A stretch of DNA of 64,000 nucleotides from an uncultured Sphingorhabdus sp. (lineage in GTDB: Bacteria > Pseudomonadota > Alphaproteobacteria > Sphingomonadales > Sphingomonadaceae): positions 124,001-188,000 of the forward strand of contig CANMXN010000002.1 in NCBI GenBank assembly GCA_947501885.1, given 5' to 3'. The translations under genes were made by a program, and so were the position numbers. Below, in pieces: positions 45,425-53,839 of the stretch. Numbering within the stretch: position 1 is the first letter of the stretch; each line of letters begins with the position of its first letter. The notes beneath the pieces were generated by a model, which saw only the letters and a program-made list of their open reading frames with translations, was not told the origin of the DNA and did not search any database.

Positions 45425-45985
45425 ATGTTAGTAGGTTATTGCAGAACAAGCACAACCGAGCAGGTTGCAGGGCTTGAAGATCAAAAGCGACAACTCGTTG
45501 CAACCGGTTGCAATAAAATATTCGAAGAACAAATATCCAGTGTTGCCAAGAGAGAGAAACTTGAAGCGGCGTTGGACTTTGTGCGTGAAGGCGATAGTTT
45601 AATTGTTACGCGATTGGACAGGCTAGCCCGCTCGACAAAGCATTTTTTAGAAATCATGGAAAGGCTGCACTCCAAAGGTGTTAGCTTACGCATATTAGAC
45701 TTTGGTGGTAGCGCAGTCGATAGCCAAAGCGCGACAGGTAAGATGATGCTCACAATGTTCAGTGCCTTTGCTGAATTTGAACGATCCTTATTATTGGAAC
45801 GACAAAAAGCTGGTATTGCACGTGCAAAAGCACAGGGACGATATAAAGGCCGCGCTCCGACAGCACCCCGCAAGTCTCATGAGATCATGCGCCTTAACCA
45901 AGAAGGCCATACGCCTAGTCAGATTGCAGATTTAACAGGTGTTTCTCGGTCATCTGCATATCGTATTCTTGCAGAGGCCCAATAG
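45425..45985 (+). CDS. Serine recombinase (resolvase/invertase)
   Basis: 186 residues. Catalytic serine is in VGYCRTSTTEQ near residue 9; the active-site arginines lie in ITR/VTRLDRLARSTKHF, and the E-helix is SATGKMMLTMFSAFAEFERSLLLERQKAGIARAKAQGRYKGR. A C-terminal HTH (HTPSQIADLTGVSRSSAYRIL) binds DNA. AGGAGG lies 5 bases before the ATG. A TTGCAAC palindrome lies inside its own coding sequence. It may resolve element multimers or invert DNA. Confidence 0.92.
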   Translation: MLVGYCRTSTTEQVAGLEDQKRQLVATGCNKIFEEQISSVAKREKLEAALDFVREGDSLIVTRLDRLARSTKHFLEIMERLHSKGVSLRILDFGGSAVDSQSATGKMMLTMFSAFAEFERSLLLERQKAGIARAKAQGRYKGRAPTAPRKSHEIMRLNQEGHTPSQIADLTGVSRSSAYRILAEAQ

Positions 45986-46179
45986 TGCAACGCGGAGCAA
46001 TAGATATTAGCGAACATTTTGCTCGCCTCACATGCATATTGGAAGATGCGCATGCAATTAGCATTGAAGGGCAATCGCATTCAGCAACACAATGCGAGCA
46101 ATTGTTTCTGGTGCAACAGTTGCACGAATATATACATCGAATATCAGACAGCCTCAAACAGATTGAGCATAAGTTATGA
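45985..46179 (+). CDS. Small protein coupled to the resolvase gene
   Basis: 64 residues from a GTG that shares one base with the resolvase stop (TAGTG), with GAGG about 8 bases upstream. It has two helical segments and one cysteine; no family is recognised. Coupling supports a real gene that works with the recombinase. Confidence 0.5.
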   Translation: MQRGAIDISEHFARLTCILEDAHAISIEGQSHSATQCEQLFLVQQLHEYIHRISDSLKQIEHKL

Positions 46180-46259
46180 CCCTGAATGTTAGCAAAACGG
46201 ACACAAAAACTATTATACTCTAATCCGCATATAAACCGTATAAAAGCTATACTTACAGG

Positions 46260-46697
46260 ATGAACGAGAGAGGGTTTTGGATGGCCATTTTAAACAATAA
46301 ATCAGATCGGCAGCGCAGTCATAAATCATGGCAGAAACCTTATAACGGTTGGACATGGAAACAACGCTGCGCAGTCACTCCAATACAAAATAAAGCTGTA
46401 CGGGAGGGCAAGTTAATAAGACCAACCGTCTGCTCAATTTGCGGACATAGTAAATCCGATGCGCCCAAAGGTGCAGGTTATATTTTCATGCACACCGAAC
46501 GTTATGATAGGCCTCTTGATTTATATCCTGCGTGTAAACGCTGTCATGCTGCCTTACACGCCCGATTTGATGATCCTGCCCGCTGGTTCGTTGTTGTCAA
46601 ACAAAATTGGCGTCAGGGGGCTTGGTTCACGCTCTTGTCTATGGACCCTGCTAGTCAATATCAATCGTTCGACATCACCTATCCGAATGGACTATAG
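46260..46697 (+). CDS. HNH-nuclease-like zinc protein
   Basis: 145 residues. It has CSICGHSKSD, then HTERYDRPLDLYPACKRCHAALHARF: two CxxC pairs and spaced histidines in the order of an HNH domain, with the DRPLD segment as in HNH proteins from mobile elements. The WxxxHxxW context at the N-terminus is basic. It may cut DNA but the catalytic His is not certain. ATG 46260 has AGG directly before it; ATG 46281 is an alternative. Confidence 0.6.
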   Translation: MNERGFWMAILNNKSDRQRSHKSWQKPYNGWTWKQRCAVTPIQNKAVREGKLIRPTVCSICGHSKSDAPKGAGYIFMHTERYDRPLDLYPACKRCHAALHARFDDPARWFVVVKQNWRQGAWFTLLSMDPASQYQSFDITYPNGL

Positions 46698-46758
46698 TTC
46701 ATATAAAGATTTGATAAATTTTAGGGCCAAACTTACTATTTTAAACCTATCAAAATGA

Positions 46759-46968
46759 CTAATAAATATTCAAAATAGGGGGTGTCAGATTGACACTACC
46801 CCGTGTCAGATTGACACTACCCCGTGTCAGGCTGACACACTATATACAGGTAACCCTTATACAGATAACCCTTATACAGGTATAGTTGCGGCCACCGACC
46901 GCAACGATAATAAAAAACAAAATTTTGTTTCGGATAATTCCGAAGAAAAAAATCAAAAATTATTTTAA
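46759..46968 (+). pseudogene. C-terminal remnant of a Rep-like protein
   Basis: An open frame without start encodes CQIDTTPCQIDTTPCQADTLYTGNPYTDNP...NQKLF and ends at TAA 46966-46968; a TGA stands at 46756 directly before. The repeats match those at the end of helix-turn-helix replication-type proteins of alphaproteobacterial plasmids as I recall them, an inference. The DNA repeats inside it may be the functional part. Confidence 0.35.
46782..46879. repeat. Iteron-like repeat arrays
   Basis: Three copies of GTGTCAG..TGACAC (46782-46796, 46803-46817, 46824-46838) with a 21-bp period, each an inverted repeat, are followed by three copies of TATACAG (46843, 46858, 46873) with a 15-bp period and AACCCT between. 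GTTGCGG/CCGCAAC at 46885-46905 is a further hairpin. The 21-bp period puts copies on the same helix face. Confidence 0.75.
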
Positions 46969-47044
46969 GCAGTCTTGCTAACATTCATCATTATGAGTAT
47001 CCTCATTCTAAATATTGTGGAATAAAATGATGAGGGCATTAGAA

Positions 47045-47767
47045 ATGAAATATTTTGAGCAATCTAATTATGCTCTTACTTCAAAAATTAAATCCCTTTT
47101 CATATTTTTATTACTGAGCATCTTCGCCCTACCCGTCACTGCAGAAGCACAGCAACGCAGAACTGCTGCTCAATCAAACTTGGTTGCGACAAACGCCTAC
47201 CAAGCTCAAGCCACCCTTAATGCGTATAAAAGACAGGCTGGAGCAAAAATAAATGGTTTACGTGCTGAGGCGGAGGCTGCGCGCTCTCAAGTTAAACGGA
47301 TTAAAAACCAGCTTCGCAAGGCAACTGGTCAAAACTCTCCATTGTTAAGAGATTTGCGCAAGGCAGAGCAATTGGCGCAGCGCGATGCCGAATATGCACG
47401 GGAGCGCAAGAGGATTATTACGATAGCATCATCGTTTATCAAAACCGATGCAGGGCGGCGGTTCTTAGAATTGAAAAATGAAGGCAGTCCAGAGGCATGG
47501 GAAAAGGCCAAAACGATTGCAGATGAGGAACTTCTGGCTCAACTTTATATGGTAGCGGAAAATTATCGTAACGTTGCTACGCAATATCTGGATCAACGCG
47601 ACAAGGGGTTGGAGACCACCTCTGTTGTTATTTCGCGTTATGAAGGAGTGATCAAATTGGATGATACGCACCATCGGGATTGGATCGAACTGGCTAATCT
47701 ATATCAGGACGCAGGCGATTTAAACAAGGCACTGGAAGCTGCACAACATTCATTAAAACTGATTTAG
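47045..47767 (+). CDS. Exported coiled-coil/TPR-start protein, possibly truncated
   Basis: 240 residues from ATG 47045 (GAGGG 9 bases upstream; earlier ATG codons at 47027 and 47030 are possible). A signal peptide (LFIFLLLSIFALPVTAEAQ) leads to a long alanine/arginine coiled coil (about 55-110), and the last 40 residues (YEGVIKLDDTHHRDWIELANLYQDAGDLNKALEAAQ) form one TPR unit. Full homologues that I would expect continue with more TPRs, so the gene may be cut short. There is a 173-bp gap to the next gene. Confidence 0.55.
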   Translation: MKYFEQSNYALTSKIKSLFIFLLLSIFALPVTAEAQQRRTAAQSNLVATNAYQAQATLNAYKRQAGAKINGLRAEAEAARSQVKRIKNQLRKATGQNSPLLRDLRKAEQLAQRDAEYARERKRIITIASSFIKTDAGRRFLELKNEGSPEAWEKAKTIADEELLAQLYMVAENYRNVATQYLDQRDKGLETTSVVISRYEGVIKLDDTHHRDWIELANLYQDAGDLNKALEAAQHSLKLI

Positions 47768-47940
47768 AATTTATAAAATCTACTATCAGCGAAAGAGAGC
47801 ATACACATTTGCATTGAGCCTCATCAGGATATTCAAATTTATAGATATATGATATTATAGAAGGTAATTAGAGAACTGCTATCACCCATAGAGTAGATAA
47901 CAATCCCCTAATCAAATATACTTCATTGCATCAAATCTTA

Positions 47941-48081
47941 TTATTCACGTCCAGTTCCGTTGCATCTATCGCATTTTCCAGTACCATGACAGGCACCACA
48001 AGTACCACTGCCATTATCCCCAGTACCACCACAGGTACCTTGACAATTACCAGAACCGCCGCATTTACTACATGTCGCCAT
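47941..48081 (-). CDS. 46-residue zinc-ribbon-like protein with CxxCxGxG motifs
   Basis: AGGAGA stands 6 bases before ATG 48081. The 46 residues are almost wholly a DnaJ-type cysteine-rich domain: CSKCGGSGNC, TCGGTG, CGACHGTG and CDRCNGTG, enough cysteines for two zinc sites. No J domain is present. It may chaperone or bind zinc, but the function is not known. Its upstream region is occupied by a 36-bp repeat that occurs again 95 bp further on. Confidence 0.7.
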   Translation of the reverse strand: MATCSKCGGSGNCQGTCGGTGDNGSGTCGACHGTGKCDRCNGTGRE

Positions 48082-48105
48082 ATTATATCTCCTAATAGTT
48101 AGAGT

Positions 48106-48236
48106 GATGTGAGGACCGAGCACCAAGGGAGCACCCGATCCTAAGGAGAATTCTCTCCTTTGCTACGAACCAGAATCAATATTCAAGTGCATAGCTGTGC
48201 GATGTGAGGACCGAGCGCCAAGGGAGCGCCCGATCC
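48106..48236. repeat. Two near-identical 36-bp direct repeats
   Basis: GATGTGAGGACCGAGCRCC followed by AAGGGAGCRCCCGATCC occurs at 48106-48141 (R = A) and 48201-48236 (R = G), a 95-bp period, with two mismatches only. The second copy ends 9 bp before the autotransporter stop codon. Only two copies exist, so this is not a CRISPR array. Confidence 0.8.
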
Positions 48237-48244
48237 CCATGCTA

Positions 48245-51200
48245 TCAGAATCGATAACCGATGACTAACGATCCTGATACTGAGTTTCCATCGCTACCCA
48301 GTACGCCCCTTACATCGCCCCCCACAGACCAACCTTTGCCCAATTGATACCGACCTGCAACGCTATAGGCTGCACCAGAGAGACTGCGCTGTGCTGAGCG
48401 TATTTGGAAAGGTGCGCTTGCCGCACCGTCAAGGCTAAGGCCGATTTGGCTAAATTCATTGCTACTATCAACATATTGAAGACTTGCATCAATGCCGCCC
48501 CTATCGCCCTGCCAGTTGGCGAATATACCGCCGCCATAGCGGGTTAAGCTATCAGAGGTATCATTGCCCGATAGGTTGAGACTATCAGCACCAGTTTCGG
48601 TAAAGCGGCCGAGATCAGAATCGCCATGATTGATCGATATAATCGGACCAATTGACCAAGATGATCCAGCATCAATGCCATAGCGTATATCCCCAGCGAT
48701 AGAGAATGTCTCAACATCAACATTGGCGTTGGCGGTGCGCGTAAAATTATTGGCAATGATGGTGCGGCTGACATCGGCATCCAAATTGGAATAATTAAGA
48801 GCAGCCGATGCTGTAAAGCCTGTCCCATTATTGCCAACACGGGCATAACCGCCAAAATTCCAACCATCATAATTGGCTCTTGATAGTCTTTGCAGGGATT
48901 CTATGTCGCCATCAATGTAGCCCCAAGATAGACCAACAGCCCAGCCATCCTTTTTGCCGCGATAATCAACGCCAAAATCAAATCCAATAGCATCAGCATT
49001 GACATTGGCTGCATTGCCATCACCATCCACATTACCATCTTCACCAGCTATGTTGGTCCATAGGCCCAGCCCTTCACTGCCAGGTTCATGCGCGCGCGCC
49101 GTCAATCGATCGGTACGCGTCATGGCATTGGTAGCACCATCCGCAAGCAAAGAGGCATATATCTCCCCCGATACTGTATCAAATGTTTGCAAGGCTTCGG
49201 ACACGGTGGTGAACAATATTTGTTCAAATACCGCAGCAGAATCGCTGCCTGCTGTTTGATCCAAATTATCCAAAGCACCCGCAACGCTTAATTGGTTAAA
49301 TGTACCTGCAACTGTTGGGAACAGCGGTGCAGGCGGTACCACAGGCGGCGGAGGAGGAGGAGGAGGAGGCGCTGGAGGAGGTGGCGCTGGAGGAGGTGGC
49401 GCTGGAGGGGTAGGCGGCGGAGGTGGTGGAGGTGGTGGTGGTGGCGGTGGTGGTGGAGGTGCATTATTAGCCGTCAAAGTTAGCACCACATCATTCCCAT
49501 CGCCGCCCATCGTATCAACCGTGGGCGTTAAAAAAGCGAGCTGATTAATAATATTACCAAATGTACCGTTCACGGCATCGCTGCCATCATTATCAATAAT
49601 GATAAAATTAAACGGATCGCTACCGCCAAAATCACCACCAGCACCATCAAGTACCGACAAAGTACCATTTTGCAGCGTCACAGTGCCCATAACGATCACA
49701 GAATCCGAACCGCCGCTTTCATTGACTTCCACTTCAAATATGGAATCCATATCCAAAAGCAGATTACCCGTGGTCAGCGTTCCGATGCTGTTACCCGGTG
49801 CCAATGTCCCGCCCAAGACAGAGAGGTCACCAATAACACCTTCACCCCCCAAAAGCGCGCCTGCATTAACAGTGAAAGCGAAATTGGCAAAATCTACATT
49901 GGCAAATAAGGAACCCTCGCTCACGACGAATTCACCCGCGTCATCGCTGGAGCCAGTGAAGTTTAATACGCCGTCACCAACCTTCTCGTAATTCTCAAAG
50001 CCGCTAATATTGCCTGAATCAATCATGGCGTCAGACAGGATATTCAATGTGAAGCTGTCTTCGCCATCTCCACCATCAATATCGCCATTAACAGTACTGC
50101 CCGATGTGATGGTAAATCTATCGTCGCCGGCACCCAGTTCGATGTCGCCATTAATCACACCACCGGCCAGATTTGAGATTACATCATCAAACTCACCATC
50201 AAGATCAGCCCTAATCGCGACGCCGCTCTCACCGGTAATTGTTCCGGCATTAGTGAAATTCTCAAAACCACCGCCAGAGCCCTGTTCGATAAGAGCGGCA
50301 ATATTATTCGCGGTTATCGTCGATCCAGAATCTACCGTAAGTTCATTGACAATAGAGGACGATACAAAAGCATTGGAACCATCACCCGTAGCGGAAAGAT
50401 TAGTTATATTAAAAGCCAAGAAATGACCAACGCCTATACCACTCAATGTTTCCGGAGTAACTCCGGGGCTACCGCGCCCGCTACCAATAATAAACGCATC
50501 GGAATCAACGCCTGTTGTCGTAACGCTAATATTATCTCCAACAAAAGTAGCTATGCTAAACCCTGAAAAATCGGGAATAGAATCAATGACTATACCGGGC
50601 GACCTATCGCCGGTGGTATCAATGGTTACCCTATCTATTCCAGTTTGATGAACACTTTCAGATAGGGTGCCCTCAATACCGCCAAAGAAAGCTCCAATCG
50701 AGTCATCCTGGGTTGCACCAGTAAACAACCTATCGATAACCAGAGTGATGTCTGAATCTATAACATCACCGACAATATTGCTTATAAAAAGATTGGCGCT
50801 ATCATCGCCAATCGCTAATATTTCTATATCTTCTAACAATAGAGTAATAGAACTGTTAAGAAGTCCATTTTGCGAATTGTTAAAAAATATGCCGCGCGAA
50901 TTATCGCCTATTGTTTCGAAACGGGAATTTTCTACACGTATATTCGCAGAACTGTTATCGACAATCTGTGAGCTCAGCGTGCCAATTGACAGCGCATCGC
51001 TACCATCCCCAAAAGTGTCAATCATTATGGCATCAGCTGAGAACGCAAAAACAGACCTTGCTCCACCTGCTTCTTCGATAGATATGCCCGGACTATTCGT
51101 ACCAAAAGTCATTATTTCACTATTGACAAAGTCAAAACTAAGAGAAGAACCATCCGCAGTTGATCCTTGAAAACGAACACCCGCAGAATTGCTCGCCCCA

Positions 51201-53101
51201 GTGGTCCTGATCAGATCCGGTTCAGCGTTGTCGTCGAGGTCAATAGTGCCAAAGAAGAACGACAAACTCGAATCGGCCCCCAGGCCGCCAACAAAAATAC
51301 CCTCTGACTCATCACCGCTCGCGCTAATATCTGTAGCACTTACAGTGAGCGTAAGTGTTGAGCGATCACCAGTGCCTTCGAAAGAAATGGCGCTGCTATT
51401 CAAACCGGAGGTTGTTAATACGCTGTCTGTTTGTGTGATGTCATAACTATTATCATCAGGGTCAACTGCCCCGCGTGATAATATTCGCAGCGCGCTGCTA
51501 TTATCGCCTGTAGTGGTTAGATCGCCGCTATTCGTGACTGTAATATCTTCACCTACGACAGAGATCGCGCTACCAGCACCTGTAGATATATTACCGCTAT
51601 TGGTCAGGTTAAGCATGTTGGTTACGGTAAATATTCCCGTACCAGTACCTAATAGAATATCACCGCTATTATTAATGGTCAGATTGCTAATATTCTCATC
51701 GCCACCAGCAGCATCATTCACATTGTCAAAAAATGCTATAATCCCAGCAGAAGCTGCATTGCTAGTCGTTGATAAATCAATAGTGGCGCTATTTTCAATA
51801 GTCGCCGTAATATTATCATCGCGTGTAGCAAAAAGTGATATGCCTTGAGCTACAGGCGTATCAAATATAATATCACCACTATTATTAATATCAAAGATAT
51901 AATCATTATTGGCATTTGGCCCAAAGGTGTTGATCAAAATACCGACTAGGCTATCACCACTACCCGTTATATTACCGCTATTGATTGTAGAAACATTAGT
52001 CGCATCGCTTTGCACTAGGTTAAGAATGCCTGTCCCATTTCCACCAACCGCTGTTAAATCAATAGTTGCACTATTATCGACATTTAAATCAACTGCAGTT
52101 CCGCTGCCTTGTGCCAATATACCAGAACTACCTACACCATTTGTTGATAATGCACCATCATTGTCGATAGTGATAGTAGATGCTTGTGCAGTATCATTAT
52201 TATTCGCAAAACCAACTATAGCATTGGTACTTTGACCTATAACAGATATTGTTCCGCTATTAATAATATTAGACTCTCTGGCATCTGCAAATGTATTGGT
52301 TACAATACCTGCGCCTATACCATTAAAATCTGTATCAAAAGAAGCTGAACCAGTAGCAACATCAATGTTGCCACTATTGGTAACATTAATTGTTCCCGTA
52401 CCATCGAAGCTAACAGCGCTAATACCTGCAGTAACAGTTTCACGTTCTCCTACGCCATTGCTAGTAGCGCTTAAATTACCGCTATTATCAATATTTATAC
52501 TGCCATTTCCGCCCACTTCAAAACTGGTAATAGCAGTTGCATTATCACCCGATGTAAAGGCCGTTATATCACCGCTATTATTGATGGTCGTTAGCCCATC
52601 ACCACCAGTATTGCTCACTTCAATACCTAAACCAAGCAAACCATTGCCATCTGCAATGATTGTTGCTCCGCTGTTTAATGTTGCATCAAACCCATTATTA
52701 TGGAGGATAGCAATACCTTGCGATGGGGCTGCTATAGTATCATCATCAATTGTATTGATGACTACATCATTCGCAACATTCACCACGATACTCTGATCGG
52801 GGGTGATAATTACAATTCCTGGCAAACCAATAGGGTCAATTGGACCATCAATATTTTCAACATTTAATGTCTCAAAGGGAGGCGTATCTTGCGATACAAA
52901 GATACCACCCGATACATCTCCCGTACATGTCGCAACTCCATCCACTATAGGACATTCAGGGCTAATCCCAGGGTTTAATTGCTGCGCTATTGCTGTTGGG
53001 GCGAACATGGCCGCCATTGCCATAGCCGATATAGCAGCCCCTGCCTTTAGACTATCTTTATATTTAAACACTTTATTATTTTTATGATCATAAAAACTCA
53101 T
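48245..53101 (-). CDS. Giant autotransporter (type Va secretion)
   Basis: 1618 residues. A signal peptide with an extended basic start (AAISAMAMAAMFAPTAIAQQ) leads to a passenger of about 1100 residues rich in N-S-G-x-I and D-N-S-x-G-I units, expected to fold as a beta-helix. A proline-rich linker at about residues 1214-1255 (runs of PPPP with A, T, V) precedes a beta-barrel of about 270 residues ending in GYRF. The passenger is probably displayed or released. AAGGGG lies 9 bases before the ATG. It is divergent from the sigma factor gene and shares a 195-bp promoter region with it. Confidence 0.88.
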   Translation of the reverse strand: MSFYDHKNNKVFKYKDSLKAGAAISAMAMAAMFAPTAIAQQLNPGISPECPIVDGVATCTGDVSGGIFVSQDTPPFETLNVENIDGPIDPIGLPGIVIITPDQSIVVNVANDVVINTIDDDTIAAPSQGIAILHNNGFDATLNSGATIIADGNGLLGLGIEVSNTGGDGLTTINNSGDITAFTSGDNATAITSFEVGGNGSINIDNSGNLSATSNGVGERETVTAGISAVSFDGTGTINVTNSGNIDVATGSASFDTDFNGIGAGIVTNTFADARESNIINSGTISVIGQSTNAIVGFANNNDTAQASTITIDNDGALSTNGVGSSGILAQGSGTAVDLNVDNSATIDLTAVGGNGTGILNLVQSDATNVSTINSGNITGSGDSLVGILINTFGPNANNDYIFDINNSGDIIFDTPVAQGISLFATRDDNITATIENSATIDLSTTSNAASAGIIAFFDNVNDAAGGDENISNLTINNSGDILLGTGTGIFTVTNMLNLTNSGNISTGAGSAISVVGEDITVTNSGDLTTTGDNSSALRILSRGAVDPDDNSYDITQTDSVLTTSGLNSSAISFEGTGDRSTLTLTVSATDISASGDESEGIFVGGLGADSSLSFFFGTIDLDDNAEPDLIRTTGASNSAGVRFQGSTADGSSLSFDFVNSEIMTFGTNSPGISIEEAGGARSVFAFSADAIMIDTFGDGSDALSIGTLSSQIVDNSSANIRVENSRFETIGDNSRGIFFNNSQNGLLNSSITLLLEDIEILAIGDDSANLFISNIVGDVIDSDITLVIDRLFTGATQDDSIGAFFGGIEGTLSESVHQTGIDRVTIDTTGDRSPGIVIDSIPDFSGFSIATFVGDNISVTTTGVDSDAFIIGSGRGSPGVTPETLSGIGVGHFLAFNITNLSATGDGSNAFVSSSIVNELTVDSGSTITANNIAALIEQGSGGGFENFTNAGTITGESGVAIRADLDGEFDDVISNLAGGVINGDIELGAGDDRFTITSGSTVNGDIDGGDGEDSFTLNILSDAMIDSGNISGFENYEKVGDGVLNFTGSSDDAGEFVVSEGSLFANVDFANFAFTVNAGALLGGEGVIGDLSVLGGTLAPGNSIGTLTTGNLLLDMDSIFEVEVNESGGSDSVIVMGTVTLQNGTLSVLDGAGGDFGGSDPFNFIIIDNDGSDAVNGTFGNIINQLAFLTPTVDTMGGDGNDVVLTLTANNAPPPPPPPPPPPPPPPPTPPAPPPPAPPPPAPPPPPPPPPVVPPAPLFPTVAGTFNQLSVAGALDNLDQTAGSDSAAVFEQILFTTVSEALQTFDTVSGEIYASLLADGATNAMTRTDRLTARAHEPGSEGLGLWTNIAGEDGNVDGDGNAANVNADAIGFDFGVDYRGKKDGWAVGLSWGYIDGDIESLQRLSRANYDGWNFGGYARVGNNGTGFTASAALNYSNLDADVSRTIIANNFTRTANANVDVETFSIAGDIRYGIDAGSSWSIGPIISINHGDSDLGRFTETGADSLNLSGNDTSDSLTRYGGGIFANWQGDRGGIDASLQYVDSSNEFSQIGLSLDGAASAPFQIRSAQRSLSGAAYSVAGRYQLGKGWSVGGDVRGVLGSDGNSVSGSLVIGYRF
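49336..49465. repeat. Simple-sequence repeat coding the proline-rich linker
   Basis: Plus-strand GGAGGTGGTGG/GGCGGAGG-type runs encode the linker of the autotransporter. Such runs are slippage-prone and could vary linker length. Confidence 0.7.
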
Positions 53102-53181
53102 ATTTCTACACCCCTTGAACTGAAAACTATAGTCTTGTTAAGAGAAGCGTAATCGATCAGAAAAACCCCTCAAAAAATTTC

Positions 53182-53197
53182 AAAGTTATTTAACTTT
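53182..53197. promoter_or_regulatory. Palindrome in the autotransporter/sigma intergenic region
   Basis: AAAGTTATTTAACTTT has 7-bp perfect arms with a 2-base centre, about 80 bp before the autotransporter ATG and 100 bp before the sigma ATG. It may be an operator, but AT-rich palindromes occur by chance. Confidence 0.35.
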
Positions 53198-53296
53198 TAA
53201 ATCTATAAGGACAATTGCAGGCAGAGAAAATTGGCTATTTATGTCACATTATTAATGAAGCTTTACATTTCTCTATTCTAAACTATTTATTTATGA

Positions 53297-53839
53297 ATGA
53301 ATTATCAGAACCTTATCTTGAGATGGCGTGAGGGCGATAAAGACTCTGGTGATACTCTTGTCCGCGATATCTATGATGAATTGCAGAAAATTGCCGCAAT
53401 CAAACTATCGAAGGAATTATATTCTTCTCTCTCTACGGGCGATCTTATTAACGAAGCTGTGATCAGAATCTCTAAATTAGATCGTATGCAGTTCCAAGGC
53501 CGTGAACATATTTTAGCCATAGCTTCAAACATAATGCGGCAAATTCTGATCGACCAAGCAAGAAAACGTAATTCTCAAAAACGCTATCATACCCAAGTTA
53601 CATTAACACCAGAAATTGCCAGAGGAGAAGATCCTTTAGACTTACTTGAGCTCGAATTAGTCATGCAAGAGCTTCATGACATTGATCCAGTTCGCTCGCA
53701 TATTGTTGAGATGCGTTATTTTGGTGGTATGACGATTAACGACATTTCAGTGGTTTTAGAATTGTCTGTTTCTACCATTGAACGCCGCTGGCAAGCTACG
53801 CGAATATGGCTACAAAACAGGTTAAACAATGGCAGATAA
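53297..53839 (+). CDS. ECF sigma factor of the kinase-linked type (ECF43-like)
   Basis: 180 residues. Region 2 reads ELYSSLSTGDLINEAVIRISKLD followed by REHILAIASNIMRQILIDQARKR, and region 4 IVEMRYFGGMTINDISVVLELSVSTIERRWQATRIWL. It matches the TIGR02999-type ECF factors often encoded next to Ser/Thr kinases. No anti-sigma factor is adjacent. The 3' end overlaps the kinase gene by 11 bp, so kinase phosphorylation is a likely control. Confidence 0.85.
   Translation: MNYQNLILRWREGDKDSGDTLVRDIYDELQKIAAIKLSKELYSSLSTGDLINEAVIRISKLDRMQFQGREHILAIASNIMRQILIDQARKRNSQKRYHTQVTLTPEIARGEDPLDLLELELVMQELHDIDPVRSHIVEMRYFGGMTINDISVVLELSVSTIERRWQATRIWLQNRLNNGR

Noticed and set aside
46459-46758. 99-codon frame overlapping the HNH-like gene
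   Set aside because: It runs in another frame of the HNH-like gene, whose CxxC and histidine motifs identify the real frame.
46782-46879. Repeat array considered as CRISPR
   Set aside because: Units are 15 and 21 bp with spacers of a few bases, and they lie in an open frame.
48106-48236. 36-bp repeats considered as CRISPR
   Set aside because: Only two copies with a 59-bp spacer and no further repeats or cas genes.
49088-52796. Several plus-strand frames of 80-170 codons
   Set aside because: They lie antisense to the autotransporter and show no signals or domains; the autotransporter frame has signal peptide, linker and barrel.
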